Assembly: GCF_014647795.1 (NCBI RefSeq)
Contig: NZ_BMPW01000025.1
Coordinates: forward strand, 1 to 64,000
Source: Actinoplanes campanulatus
GTDB lineage: Bacteria; Actinomycetota; Actinomycetes; Mycobacteriales; Micromonosporaceae
Direction: 5' to 3'
DNA: 64,000 nt
Each line of letters begins with the position of its first letter. The first letter of the stretch is position 1. Below are positions 9,513-17,773 of the stretch, piece by piece. The position numbers and the translations under genes were made by a program. The notes below the pieces were generated by a model. It was not told where the DNA came from, ran no database searches, and worked only from the letters and a program-made list of their open reading frames with translations.

Positions 9513-9871
9513 CCGGCCGCGCACCCGAGTCGGCGCCCCTTCTGATCTCGCCGGCAGCGGCCCACGATGCGGCATTCATCCAGTGGCCAGCTGACGTCAC
9601 CTTAGGCCATGTTTCAGGCCATACACACGAAATGCGGCAATAGCACCCCCGCTCCAGGCCGGTAACGTTCCACGGCCGGCGGACGACGTGCCGGGCGGCG
9701 AACCTCAGCGTCCGCAAACCCCGCCGGCCCGCTCCTGGGTTCCACCGACCACGGGAATGGCCGGGACGTGAACCGATCCTCCGTCGTACTCCTCATCGGT
9801 GATCAGGCAGGTCGCCGAACAGACCGCCTCGACCGGCGCCTGACACGACGCGATGGGCCCTCGATGTCCGG
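9513..9871. other. Intergenic region with no supported gene
   Basis: About 360 bases between the chemoreceptor start and the stop of the next minus-strand gene. It must hold the chemoreceptor promoter. One minus-strand reading frame downstream of the neighbour gives a Cys-containing peptide, but no in-frame start codon was found for it. I see no RNA gene. Confidence 0.4.
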
Positions 9872-10666
9872 TCAGTCGGCGACATGGGCGGTGTTGTCGA
9901 GCCAGTGCCGGGCGAGGTTGATGTCGCCGTCGATGCCGATGGTGTCGTCGCCGGTGAGGGGCCGGCGCCGGGTCATGATCAGCAGCAGGGTTGCGGCCGG
10001 CCCGGTCACCGTCACATCGGCGTTCCGGGTCTCCCGCTGCCAGGTGGCGCCGCCGGGCCGTCGTTCGACGAGCCAGGCGCCGTCCGCGGTGTCGGTGGCC
10101 CGCCATTGCAGGGTCTGCCCGGTCCCCCGGATGGCGTGGGCCGACTCCGACCGCAGCATCTCCCAGGTGGGCGAGGTGAGCATCGCGAGGTGGTTGCTGA
10201 TGAGCGCGGCCGCGATGTCGGGGGCGATGTAGTCCGGCCGGCCCGCCGCGTTGGCCGCGTCGAAGCCGTGCACGACCGTCTCGTTGAGGACGCTGGCCAG
10301 CCAGAAGCGCGTCCCGGTCCGCTCGTCGCCCGCGGCGTTGAACACCTCGGCGTCGTCGAGTGCGTCGTCGGAGCACGCCCTCGTGACCCGCCGTGCGGAG
10401 CCGGACAGCCATTCCTGCCATTCACCGGGGTCGGCGGGAAGGACAGCCATCTCCGTGGGCAACTGTGTGGGATCGGTGATGCGCCGTTCGATGATCTCCG
10501 CCACCCAGTGCTGGGTCTGACCCACGTGTTCGACCAGCTCGGTGATGGTCCAGTCCGGGGTGGTCGGCACGGCGGCGTGAGGTCCGGCCGCGGCGGCCGA
10601 CCCGGCCAGGCGCCGGGAGTGTTCGACGATTGCTCGCCGGGCATGTTCCGCGTTCAGGTGAGTCAT
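9872..10666 (-). CDS. Maleylpyruvate isomerase family mycothiol-dependent enzyme
   Basis: A 264-residue protein of the DinB/MDMPI fold. The N-terminal domain has the typical TPDWTITELVEHVGQTQHW (first metal-ligand His in the helix), then LNETVVHGFDAANAAGRP with the second His, and a C-terminal SCP2-like strand domain (ADVTVTGPAATLLLIMTRR). Members use mycothiol, the actinobacterial thiol, for isomerisation or conjugation; the actual substrate is unknown. The ATG chosen has AAGGA upstream; a GTG one codon earlier is also possible. It is monocistronic by spacing. Confidence 0.85.
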   Translation of the reverse strand: MTHLNAEHARRAIVEHSRRLAGSAAAAGPHAAVPTTPDWTITELVEHVGQTQHWVAEIIERRITDPTQLPTEMAVLPADPGEWQEWLSGSARRVTRACSDDALDDAEVFNAAGDERTGTRFWLASVLNETVVHGFDAANAAGRPDYIAPDIAAALISNHLAMLTSPTWEMLRSESAHAIRGTGQTLQWRATDTADGAWLVERRPGGATWQRETRNADVTVTGPAATLLLIMTRRRPLTGDDTIGIDGDINLARHWLDNTAHVAD

Positions 10667-10780
10667 CACATCGTCCTTGTCTCGAATTCGCTGTGATGGG
10701 TAGACCCGGCGTGCCGGGCGAACTCATCGGTGGAATCGGATCGCCGCGGTGGCCCGGCTCGCGGGTTGCGACACCATTGA

Positions 10781-11374
10781 TCAATCTCCGCGAGTTCTGA
10801 CCGTACTTCCGCCCGCTGCCTGCGCAGCCTGCTCGACCTTGGCTCGGTGTGCGGCGCGAGCCGCCGTGTCGATCCGCTCCTCGTACTCAGCCATCACCCC
10901 GGTCCGGCCGTCGAGCTGCTCACGCAGGATGTCAGCATGTCCGGCGTGCCGGGTGGTGTCCTGCAGGACGTGGACCATCATGTTGAACAGCTTCACGTCG
11001 GGGCGCGGCCACCACGGCACGTGCCCGGGGGCATCAATGGGGAGCTCCGTGATCGTCGCGTCGGCATGGTTCCAGGCGCGCCGGTAGAAGTTGATGATCT
11101 GTTCGCGAGTTTCGTCCTGAGTCGCCCACAGGTCGCTGCCGTCCGCGTCCTGCCAGCGGGGCAGCGGCTCTGGAAACGGGCGGTCGAAGATCTCACCGAG
11201 GTACCGCGCCTCCCAGGTCGCCAGGTGTTTGACCAGCCCGAGAAGGTTGGTCCCGGTCGCCGTCAGGGGACGTCGGATGTCGTACTCGGACAGACCATCG
11301 AGCTTCCAGATCAGCGCCTCACGGGTCACCTTGAGCTGGCCGTGCAGGTAGTCCTTCGCGAAGTCGTCGATCAC
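10781..11374 (-). CDS. DinB family protein (DUF664-like)
   Basis: A 197-residue four-helix DinB-fold protein: DYLHGQLKVTREAL at the start, NLLGLVKHLATWEARYLGE (first His), and VLQDTTRHAGHADILREQLDG (HxxxH metal ligands) towards the end. DinB-like proteins are metal-binding, often thiol-dependent transferases; the substrate is unknown. The GTG start was chosen because homology to the family begins there and because a broken copy of the same first 20 or so codons, with the same upstream bases, is found at 43.2 kb. The frame is open further upstream, but that part looks random. Confidence 0.8.
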   Translation of the reverse strand: MIDDFAKDYLHGQLKVTREALIWKLDGLSEYDIRRPLTATGTNLLGLVKHLATWEARYLGEIFDRPFPEPLPRWQDADGSDLWATQDETREQIINFYRRAWNHADATITELPIDAPGHVPWWPRPDVKLFNMMVHVLQDTTRHAGHADILREQLDGRTGVMAEYEERIDTAARAAHRAKVEQAAQAAGGSTVRTRGD

Positions 11375-11650
11375 GGAACACGAGCTTGCCACGCGGCAAC
11401 AAGAGGAACCGCCCAGGAGCTCACAGACTGTGGTGTCGAAACTCGCGGACATGAAATCTAGCGACGCTCTTGCGGTGTCGAGTCCGGGGGCGGCTGGAGC
11501 ACTTCGTCTCGGCCGGGGTGCTAAGCCCTCCGGACGAGCTGACGGCGGCGTTCCACTTCGGTGGGTTGCCGTTGCCGCCGGCCAGCGACGAAAGCCCGAC
11601 CCCGCAACGTCGACGAGGCCCGCCTGCGCCCGCATCCTCGGCATGAGGCT

Positions 11651-11742
11651 TTGACAGCGGTTACCAAAAGGTGCCTACGGTTACTAGAAAGTGCCTTCTT
11701 CCCAGCTCAGCGACGCTCTCTTACGGTTACCAAGGAACTGAG
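11651..11742 (+). promoter_or_regulatory. Promoter with three operator-like direct repeats
   Basis: Two directly adjacent 20-bp repeats start at 11658 (CGGTTACCAAAAGGTGCCTA) and 11678 (CGGTTACTAGAAAGTGCCTT). A partial third copy (CGGTTACCAAGGAACT) starts at 11724. A consensus -35 box, TTGACA, is at 11651-11656, and TACGGT at 11676-11681 could be the -10, though the spacing is long. The repeats overlap the promoter of the RidA gene. A fourth copy lies before the nearby HxlR gene, which is therefore the likely regulator. Confidence 0.65.
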
Positions 11743-11762
11743 GGCGACTGAATGGAGGAGTC

Positions 11763-12170
11763 ATGGCGGTAACTCTGGTGAACCCGGCCGGCCTGCCCGA
11801 CGCCGGCGTGTACCGGCAGGTCTCGGTGGCGACCGGATCGAGGATCGTCCACGTGGCTGGGCAGGTTTCCTGGAGGGCCGACGGTTCGCTGGTCGGCGCG
11901 GGTGATCTCGCGGCGCAGGTCGAGCAGTGTTATGTCAACGTGCACACGGCGCTGGCCGGGGTGGGGGCAACGTTCGACGACGTCGTGAAGCTGGTCGTGC
12001 ACGTCGTGGACTGGAAGCCGGAGAAGATGCCCCAGCTGGTCGACGGCATGCAGCGGGCGGCGGCACGGCTCGGCATCACCGCGGCGCCGCCGGCGTCGCT
12101 GTTCGGGATCGTCATGCTGGATGTGCCGGAGCATCTGGTGGAGATCGAGGCTACCGCGATGCTCGACTAG
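11763..12170 (+). CDS. RidA family protein
   Basis: A 135-residue Rid-superfamily protein (cytoplasmic trimer). RidA members hydrolyse reactive enamine/imine intermediates made by PLP enzymes. Typical parts are HVAGQVSWRADGSLVGAGDL, the helix AQVEQCYVNVHTALAGVGA, the strand VVKLVVHVVDW and the C-terminal LVEIEATAML. The classical active-site Arg of the RidA subfamily (in SRAPVGV-type strands) is not seen: PPASLFGIV stands in that place, so this is probably a divergent Rid subfamily with another activity. GGAGG precedes the ATG closely. Its 3' end overlaps the convergent HxlR gene by 20 bases. Confidence 0.88.
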   Translation: MAVTLVNPAGLPDAGVYRQVSVATGSRIVHVAGQVSWRADGSLVGAGDLAAQVEQCYVNVHTALAGVGATFDDVVKLVVHVVDWKPEKMPQLVDGMQRAAARLGITAAPPASLFGIVMLDVPEHLVEIEATAMLD

Positions 12171-12537
12171 CGCGTGCCTTCTCGATGTGGGGCAGGAACC
12201 TCTGGGTCCAACCGCACATGCCATCGACCACCGCGCGCAACGCGTCACCGGCCTCGGTGAGGGTGTACTCGACGTGGGGCGGGATCGTGGGGTGCACGGT
12301 GCGCTCTATCAAGCCGTTGTGTTCCAGCATGCGCAGGTTCTGCGTGAGCATCTTGTGGCTGATGCCGCCGATCTCGTCTCGCAGCTCGCCGAACCGCATC
12401 GTCCGCTGCCCGAGGAACTCGATGATCAACAGTGCCCACTTGTTGGCGATGTCGGCGAAGATCTCCCTAGCCAGGGAGTCAGCGCGGGCCAGGTCGGCGT
12501 TGGGGTCGAGCGCCGCGATCTCGGTGCGGATTCCCAT
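12151..12537 (-). CDS. HxlR family winged-helix regulator
   Basis: A 128-residue HxlR/MarR-like DNA-binding protein. The wHTH spans about residues 20-110: DIANKWALLIIEFLGQRTMRF, ELRDEIGGISHKMLTQNLR (recognition helix), the wing ERTVHPTIPPHVEYTLT, then the dimerisation helix. The ATG has GGAG upstream. It is convergent with the RidA gene, and a copy of the RidA operator repeat sits just upstream of its own start, which points to control of both genes and autoregulation. The same reading frame continues upstream without a stop into the broken rhamnosidase. Confidence 0.9.
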   Translation of the reverse strand: MGIRTEIAALDPNADLARADSLAREIFADIANKWALLIIEFLGQRTMRFGELRDEIGGISHKMLTQNLRMLEHNGLIERTVHPTIPPHVEYTLTEAGDALRAVVDGMCGWTQRFLPHIEKARASRASR

Positions 12538-12559
12538 CCGACAATCTCCCTCCGATGAT

Positions 12560-12578
12560 CGGTGACCACAAGGTACCG
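12560..12578. promoter_or_regulatory. HxlR-operator copy upstream of the HxlR gene
   Basis: CGGTGACCACAAGGTACCG matches the first 19 bases of the repeat at 11658 at 15 positions. It begins 23 bases upstream of the HxlR ATG and would allow autoregulation. The two halves, GGTGACC and GGTACC, are each near-palindromic. Confidence 0.6.
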
Positions 12579-12649
12579 CCGCGCCGGGGCCGGGACGCCA
12601 GGGGGAGCCACCGCCCCGCTGACCGTCAAAGCGAAGACGTCGGCTGGGC

Positions 12650-13790
12650 GCCGAAGCCAATACCGGCCCGGCGGCCGTGGCGGGCCGGTGTTCGCAGGTG
12701 AGGGTGTGCCGTCCGGTGCCGACGGTGAGCGGTTCCCGGCCGGGTAGTTCGACGACGACGTCGCAGCCCGGCGGCACGGTGACGTCGACGTGCAGGGTCG
12801 TGTCGTCGGCCGCCACTCGACGGCGGCGAGACCGTACGGTGTCCGGTGCCGTGCCCCTGCCGAGGTCAGCCCGCCGCCCGGCCGGGGACGCACGTGGATG
12901 GTCCGGTAGCCGGGCGCGGCCGGGGCGAGGCCGGCGACGGTGCGGTGCAGCCAGTCGGCGACGGCGCCGAGGGCATAGTGGTTGAACGAGGTCATGTTGC
13001 CGGGGTTGATGGAGCCGTCGGGCAGCATGGAGTCCCAGCGTTCCCAGACGGTGGTGGCGCCCATGGTGACCGGGTCGAGCCAGGACGGACACTGCTGGGA
13101 CAGCAGCAGCCGGTAGGCCTCTTCCAGGTGGCCGGTGACGGTGAGGGCGTCCAGGATGAGCGGGGTTCCGGCGAAGCCGGTGCCGATGCGGAACTCGCCG
13201 TCGCGGACGAGTTCGGAGAGCCGGTCCCCCGCATGCTTGCGCTGTTCAGCGGGGAGCAGATCGAAGCACAGAGCCAGGGCGTACGCGGTCTGGGTGTCCG
13301 AAACGCATAGCCGCCGGCAGCCGTCGACCCAGGCGTGGGCGGTCTCGTAGCCGCGCAGCACCGGCCCGAGGTCGCCGGCCCGGTCGTAGAACGCCGCGGT
13401 CGGGGCGAAGACTTGCAGGTCGCCGGTCCAGCCGAGGCGTTCGTCGCGTTGCGGGCAGTCGGTGGGCACGGAGACGAAGTTGCCGCGCATGCTCCACCGC
13501 ACGTTCTCGTGCAGGCGTTCGATCAGCGGGTCGGAGCAGGTGAACGAGCCGGTCTCGGGCATGTCGTCGGCAGACGACCGCGACGACATGGGCCGGGTCG
13601 AGGTCGCCGGGCCAGCCGGTGATCTCCGCGTACCGGAAGCCGTGGTGGGTGAACCGCGGCTCCCACGTCTCCGCGCCGCCGCCGGCCAGGGTGTAGCTGT
13701 CGTGGGCGGCGGCGGTGCGGATGGGCCGGGTGCAGAGGCGGCCGTTCTCGAGATGCCCTTCGTCGACCCGCGGGTGGGTGGCGTCGGCAC
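12650..13790 (-). pseudogene. Broken alpha-L-rhamnosidase (GH78)
   Basis: Three reading frames of the minus strand together give one GH78-like product. The upstream part reads GHLENGRLCTRPIRTA, then YTLAGGGAETWEPRFTHHGF and AEITGWPGDLDPAHVVAVV. A frameshift near 13570 leads to DMPETGSFTCSDPLIERLHENVRWSMRGN..., DCPQRDERLGWTGD (the catalytic-domain signature) and TVWERWDSM. A second frameshift near 12812 leads to the C-terminal beta domain (DDTTLHVDVTVPPG). The normal protein has about 900 or more residues; the N-terminal half is missing here, and no stop is present before the HxlR gene. It would have cut terminal rhamnose from glycans outside or inside the cell. This is clearly non-functional unless the frameshifts are sequencing errors, and the N-terminal loss speaks against that. 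Confidence 0.85.
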
Positions 13791-13929
13791 CCCAAGCAGG
13801 GCTGGCTCACCCGTACCGCCGACAGCATCGGCGGCGAGGGCCAGAACGCGGCGACGCTCACCCGCGAGCCCCTCGGAGCAGAGGCCTGACATGTCAGGCA
13901 TGCGGCTTGCTGGAGCTCCGGCGCGGCGA

Positions 13930-14886
13930 TCAGAAGGTGTACGGGGTGTCGTACTCCGGCACCAGGACGCGGGCTCGTGGCGAGACCGTCCGGATCGCCT
14001 CGGCGAAGGCGCGGAGCCGGGCGGCGTTGGCGGGCGCGACCGGCGGCGGGTTCGTCAACGGCGACTCGAAGTCGTCCCAGTGCACCGGGATGACGACCTC
14101 CGGGTGCCCGAGCGCGGCGAGCAGGCGGGGAACGTACGCATGGGTGGCGTCCCCGCTCGGCATCGCGATCATCGCCACGTCAGGGCGCAGCCCGCTCAGG
14201 TTGCGTTCGACGAAGTCGCTCGCGCCCATCAGGAACACCGACGGCCCGTCGGCGACGCGGATCTGGTAGGCGAGGGTGTCGCCTTCGGGCAGGTCGGCGA
14301 TGGTCGCCGGGGCCCGGCTCGGCGCCTCGGTCCGGACACCGGGGAACGCCATGGAGTAGGCGGCGTTGCGGCTGTGCAGCGCGGCCACCACCTCGACCGT
14401 GTAGTCGCCGAAGGCGAGCACCTCGCCGCCTTTGACCGGGCTCAGCTGTCCGGCCGGAACACCCAGAGCCAACCCGAGGTGGTACGCGGTGAGCGTGCCG
14501 AGAACACGGGCGCCGGACGACGTAGCGAGGTGCGGCACGTCGTTGAAGTGGTCCCAATGGGTGTGGGTGACCAGGATCGTCTCCGGTGTGCCGAGCCGGG
14601 CCGCGGCGATCGCGGCGGTGTCGACACGTAACGGGGTGGCCGGGTCGAAGCCGCCGGTGGACAGTCCGGTCGGGAAGCGGCTCAGGTAGGGGTCGACCAG
14701 GATGGTGCGGCCGGCCACGTCGATGTGCCAGCCGGAGGTGCCGAGCCAGCGGAACGTCGCGGTCCGCCGGCGTGACCTCGGCGCGGTGGGCACGGCCGCG
14801 GCGGGCACGGCCGGCAGGGAGGCGAGGGCGGTCCCGGCGGCGGCGCTGCGCAGGAAACCGCGACGGCCGAACGATGTGCTGGACAT
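13930..14886 (-). CDS. Tat-exported MBL-fold metallo-hydrolase
   Basis: A 318-residue protein. The N terminus is a twin-arginine signal (FGRRGFLRSAAAGTALASL, residues 6-24), so it is exported folded. The metallo-beta-lactamase fold follows: FRWLGTSGWHIDVAGRTILVDPY, the metal motif THTHWDHFND (HxHxDH), and further ligands in HSRNAAY and the C-terminal VIPVHWDDF. It is closest in look to the UlaG/YtnP-like L-ascorbate-6-P lactonase type of MBL proteins. GAGAGGAA precedes the ATG. The substrate is unknown. It has no clear operon partner. Confidence 0.87.
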   Translation of the reverse strand: MSSTSFGRRGFLRSAAAGTALASLPAVPAAAVPTAPRSRRRTATFRWLGTSGWHIDVAGRTILVDPYLSRFPTGLSTGGFDPATPLRVDTAAIAAARLGTPETILVTHTHWDHFNDVPHLATSSGARVLGTLTAYHLGLALGVPAGQLSPVKGGEVLAFGDYTVEVVAALHSRNAAYSMAFPGVRTEAPSRAPATIADLPEGDTLAYQIRVADGPSVFLMGASDFVERNLSGLRPDVAMIAMPSGDATHAYVPRLLAALGHPEVVIPVHWDDFESPLTNPPPVAPANAARLRAFAEAIRTVSPRARVLVPEYDTPYTF

Positions 14887-15033
14887 GATGGTTCCTCTCG
14901 GGCGGTGACGGAGCCCGTACAGGAGATCAATCCGGTTCCGGCGACGTCCAAGATCGACCGGATGCACGGGCCATATCCGATCCGATATGACCGCTGGCCC
15001 GGCGGCCGGCGCCGGCGGCCGGGGTGGTCCACG

Positions 15034-15900
15034 TCACTCGTCGCGCAGGCGCCGGACCGCGTCCGCGGCGGCACGGCCCAGCATCATGTCCACGTCGAGG
15101 CGGGCGGTGGCCAGGTTCCGGGTGCGGACGAACACGGCCAGGGCGTACCGGCCGCCGTCGGGGTATTCGGCGACTCCCGCCTCCATGTGCAGGCCGGGCA
15201 ACGTCCCGGTCTTGCCGGACACCCGTACCCCCGCCGGGAACGCCGCCGCGAGGCGCGTCCAGAACATCTGCCGCGCCATCAGCGCGCGCACCGTCGCGCA
15301 GGCCTCGGCGGGGCCCGCGGCATCCTGCCAGATCATCCGCAGCAGCCGGGTGATCTCCTCCGGGGTGCTGGAGGTCGTCTGCTCGGGGTCGTAGATCCGC
15401 AGGCGGCGGACCTGGTCGTCGGTGAGGGTGGGGAAGATTCGGGCGAAGGCCGCGTCGTCGGCGGCGCCCACGTCGGCGAACATCGACGACAGCTGGTCGC
15501 GTGGCCCGCCGGTCACCCGGGTCCGGGTGAGGCCGAGTTCGGCGGCGAGCAGCGGCACCAGGTCGGGTCCGACCCGCCGCATCAGCGCGTCCGCCGCGGT
15601 GTTGTCGCTGACCGACATGGTGAAGTAGGCGAGGTCCCGCAGGGACAGCTCGACGTCGTCGGCGCAGCCGCCGGTGCCCCAGCCACCGAGCCGGTCGCCC
15701 GGTCCGAGCAGGACCCGCTCGGCCGGGTCGAGGGCGCCGGCGGCGACCTGGCGGGCGTACTCGAGCACCAGCAGGATCTTGAAGATCGAGCCGATCACCA
15801 CCGGCTCGCCGGACCGGTGGCCGGTGCACCGCCCGGAGTCGATGTCGCGGGCATGCAGCCAGTACTCGGCGTCGTCGGGAACTGTCGGGGGTCGTGACAC
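15034..15900 (-). CDS. Class A beta-lactamase-like serine hydrolase
   Basis: A 288-residue protein with the three penicillin-recognising motifs: SIFK (S38-K41), SDN (S98-N100) and KTG (K230-G232). There is no signal peptide, so it seems to stay in the cytoplasm. The omega-loop Glu of true class A enzymes (E166 of the ExxLN motif) is not evident; STPEEITRLL stands in that area. It may therefore be an esterase/amidase-type relative and not a real resistance enzyme. It starts with GTG, 23 bases from the start of a divergent LysR gene, an arrangement like ampC/ampR-type and blaA/blaR pairs, so LysR control is likely. Confidence 0.8.
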   Translation of the reverse strand: MSRPPTVPDDAEYWLHARDIDSGRCTGHRSGEPVVIGSIFKILLVLEYARQVAAGALDPAERVLLGPGDRLGGWGTGGCADDVELSLRDLAYFTMSVSDNTAADALMRRVGPDLVPLLAAELGLTRTRVTGGPRDQLSSMFADVGAADDAAFARIFPTLTDDQVRRLRIYDPEQTTSSTPEEITRLLRMIWQDAAGPAEACATVRALMARQMFWTRLAAAFPAGVRVSGKTGTLPGLHMEAGVAEYPDGGRYALAVFVRTRNLATARLDVDMMLGRAAADAVRRLRDE

Positions 15901-15905
15901 CGGCT

Positions 15906-15917
15906 CACCCTAGGGTG
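15906..15917. promoter_or_regulatory. 12-bp palindrome shared by two divergent start sites
   Basis: CACCCTAGGGTG is a perfect palindrome in the 23-base gap between the divergent beta-lactamase-like and LysR genes. Each strand reads AGGGTG, which fits as the ribosome-binding site of the gene on that strand, so one palindrome could serve both genes. It could also be part of a LysR or other operator. Confidence 0.5.
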
Positions 15918-15923
15918 GCTGGT

Positions 15924-16904
15924 GTGGATCTGTTCCGGCACCTGCGGTATTTCCTGGTCGTCGCGGAGGAGCTGCACTTCGGGCGGGCGGCGGAGGTGCT
16001 GGGGATCGCGCAGCCGCCGCTGAGTCAGGCCATGCGCCGGCTGGAACGGGACCTCGGCGTGACGCTGTTCGACCGGCTGCCGCGCGGCACCACATTGACC
16101 ACCGCCGGTGAGGTGCTGGCTGATCAGGCACGGCAACTGCTGGCCGCGGAGCAGCGGATGCGAACGTTGATGCGGGCCGTCCGGGACGGTGCGATGGGGA
16201 CCCTGCGTGCCGGGGTGCTGCCGGACACCCCGGCACCGGTCCTCGGTGAACTGCTCGACCGGCTGTCGGACCAGGCGCCGGGCCTCGACGTCGACCTTCA
16301 GGAGCTGACCACCGCGGAGCAACTCGACTCGCTGGCGGCGGCCCGGCTGGACGTCGGCGTGGTGCAGCATCCCGTCGACATGGTCGACCTGCATCGTGGA
16401 CCGGTCGTCCGTACCCCGTTGGGTGTGGTGTTGCCCCGTGCCTCGCCGCTGGCCCGCGCCGTCGAGGTGAATCTCGCCGACCTGGCCGGTCACGGCCTGG
16501 TGATCTTCCCGCGGGCGACGGCACCGGACTGGTACGACCGGATCCTGGCGGCGGCCGGCGAGCAGGGTTTCCCGGCGACCCGGATCCGGCACGCCCGCGG
16601 CCCGCAGATGCTCAGCGCTCTGGTCATTGCCGGTCACGGCGTCGCCCTGGAGCGGCAGGCGACGGTCCGGCGGGAGCCGCGGGTGGCGTGGCGGCCGTTG
16701 GCGGGCGCTCCGCTGTGGCAGGAGGTCTCGGCGGTGTGGCCCCGGCGCTCGCCGCACCCGGCCGCGGCCCGGTTCGCTGCTCTCGCCACCCGGTTGCTGG
16801 CCGGTCCACCGGCGACCGCGACGGTGCCCGAAGCGGAAACGCCGGCACCCTGGTCGGTCGTGTTCGATGTTGCCCGCGGCGCTGACCGAAGCGGGCTCGG
16901 CTGA
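15924..16904 (+). CDS. LysR family transcriptional regulator
   Basis: A 326-residue LysR regulator. The HTH is at the very N terminus: LRYFLVVAEELHFGRAAEVL, PPLSQAMRRLERDLG (recognition helix), FDRLPRGTTLTTAGE. A linker helix and a two-lobed effector domain follow. GTG at 15924 was chosen because family proteins begin VDLFRHLRYF; a GTG nine bases upstream is also possible. It is divergent from the beta-lactamase-like gene with only 23 bases between starts, so each promoter must lie inside the other gene. The likely target is its neighbour. The inducer is unknown. Confidence 0.9.
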   Translation: MDLFRHLRYFLVVAEELHFGRAAEVLGIAQPPLSQAMRRLERDLGVTLFDRLPRGTTLTTAGEVLADQARQLLAAEQRMRTLMRAVRDGAMGTLRAGVLPDTPAPVLGELLDRLSDQAPGLDVDLQELTTAEQLDSLAAARLDVGVVQHPVDMVDLHRGPVVRTPLGVVLPRASPLARAVEVNLADLAGHGLVIFPRATAPDWYDRILAAAGEQGFPATRIRHARGPQMLSALVIAGHGVALERQATVRREPRVAWRPLAGAPLWQEVSAVWPRRSPHPAAARFAALATRLLAGPPATATVPEAETPAPWSVVFDVARGADRSGLG

Positions 16905-16956
16905 TGGCCGCGGCCCGTGTCAGCGCCGGGGCGAGCGCGTGATCGGCCCTGCCCCG

Positions 16957-17385
16957 TCACAGCCGTGTGCCGTTGACCACCGAGGTCACGTCAATGTTGC
17001 CGCGCGTGGCATTCGAGTACGGGCAGACCTGGTGCGCGGTCGTGACCAGCTCGGCCGCCTGCTCATCGGTGACCGACGGCAGCGAGATCCGTAGTTCGAC
17101 CGCGAGCTTGATGCGGCCGCTGTCGGTCGCGGTCAGCGAGACCGACGAGTCGATCTCCGCGTCGTCCGCCTTGATCCCGCCGCGCTGCCCGACCAGCGCG
17201 AGTGTCGCGCCGAAGCAGGCGGCGTAGCCGATGGCGAAGAGCTGCTCCGGGTTGACGCCGGCGCCGTCTCCGCCCAGTTCCTTGGGTTGCCGCAGGTCCA
17301 GGTCCAGCTGTCCGTCCGAGGTGCGCCCGCGGCCGGTCCGGCCTCCGGCAACGTGCGCCTGTGCCGTGTAGAGCGTGGTGGCCAT
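16957..17385 (-). CDS. ohr: Organic hydroperoxide resistance protein (Ohr/OsmC family)
   Basis: A 142-residue thiol peroxidase that reduces organic hydroperoxides to alcohols. The two redox Cys are visible: one in NPEQLFAIGYAACFGATL and one in TAHQVCPYSNATRGNI. The N-terminal LYTAQAHVAGGRTGR and the length fit Ohr better than OsmC. GGAAGGAA precedes the ATG. It is divergent from a truncated LLM gene; an ACTTC...GAAGT inverted repeat lies between them and a half copy lies before the nearby HxlR-SCP2 regulator gene. No OhrR (MarR) gene is seen, so the HxlR protein may do that job; this is inference. Confidence 0.92.
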   Translation of the reverse strand: MATTLYTAQAHVAGGRTGRGRTSDGQLDLDLRQPKELGGDGAGVNPEQLFAIGYAACFGATLALVGQRGGIKADDAEIDSSVSLTATDSGRIKLAVELRISLPSVTDEQAAELVTTAHQVCPYSNATRGNIDVTSVVNGTRL

Positions 17386-17424
17386 CGTCAATTCCTTCCT
17401 TCGATACCTGAAAATGAATCTGTC

Positions 17425-17442
17425 ACTTCAGAATCAGGAAGT
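17425..17442. promoter_or_regulatory. Operator-like inverted repeat between ohr and LLM remnant
   Basis: ACTTC (17425-17429) and GAAGT (17438-17442) are inverted copies 8 bases apart. The 13 bases AGAATCAGGAAGT at 17430-17442 recur with one change at 18458-18470, overlapping the start of the HxlR-SCP2 gene. It is a candidate site for that regulator. Confidence 0.5.
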
Positions 17443-17482
17443 CAACGGGTTAGGGTCACCGTCAGGACGACCGGGAGGAACG

Positions 17483-17773
17483 ATGGCGAGACTCGAGATC
17501 GGCTACCTGCTGCCGACGCGCGACCAGGCTGTTCTGGGTGAACACGAACCTGGGCGGCTCATCCACCAGGCGCGGCGCGCCGAGGCGCTGGGATTCGACT
17601 CGGTCTGGGCGGGCGACAGCCCTGTGACCAGACCGCGCGCGGATCCGCTGCTGCTGTTGGCCGCCGTGGCGCAAGCCACCGAACGCGTCCGGATCGGAAC
17701 GGCGGTGCTGCTGCCGGCGGAGGCGTTCGCCGACCTGGTGCTGCCACCGCTTCGCCAGGAGGAGCCCCGATGA
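17483..17773 (+). pseudogene. Truncated LLM-class flavin oxidoreductase
   Basis: 96 residues that match only the N-terminal third of luciferase-like monooxygenases: LEIGYLLPTRDQ, RRAEALGFDSVWAGDS and RVRIGTAVLLPA. Family members have around 300 residues. After TAVLLPA the reading turns to an unrelated tail (EAFADLVLPPLRQEEPR) and stops, which looks like an internal deletion. The stop overlaps the ATG of the next gene (ATGA), so translation may still serve to couple the hydrolase. The FMN-barrel cannot form, so no activity is expected. Confidence 0.75.

Noticed and set aside
9705-9850. Minus-strand Cys-containing peptide (CSATCLITDEEYDGGS...), looking like a precursor peptide
   Set aside because: No in-frame start codon was found after the stop of the upstream gene, and no modifying enzymes are nearby.
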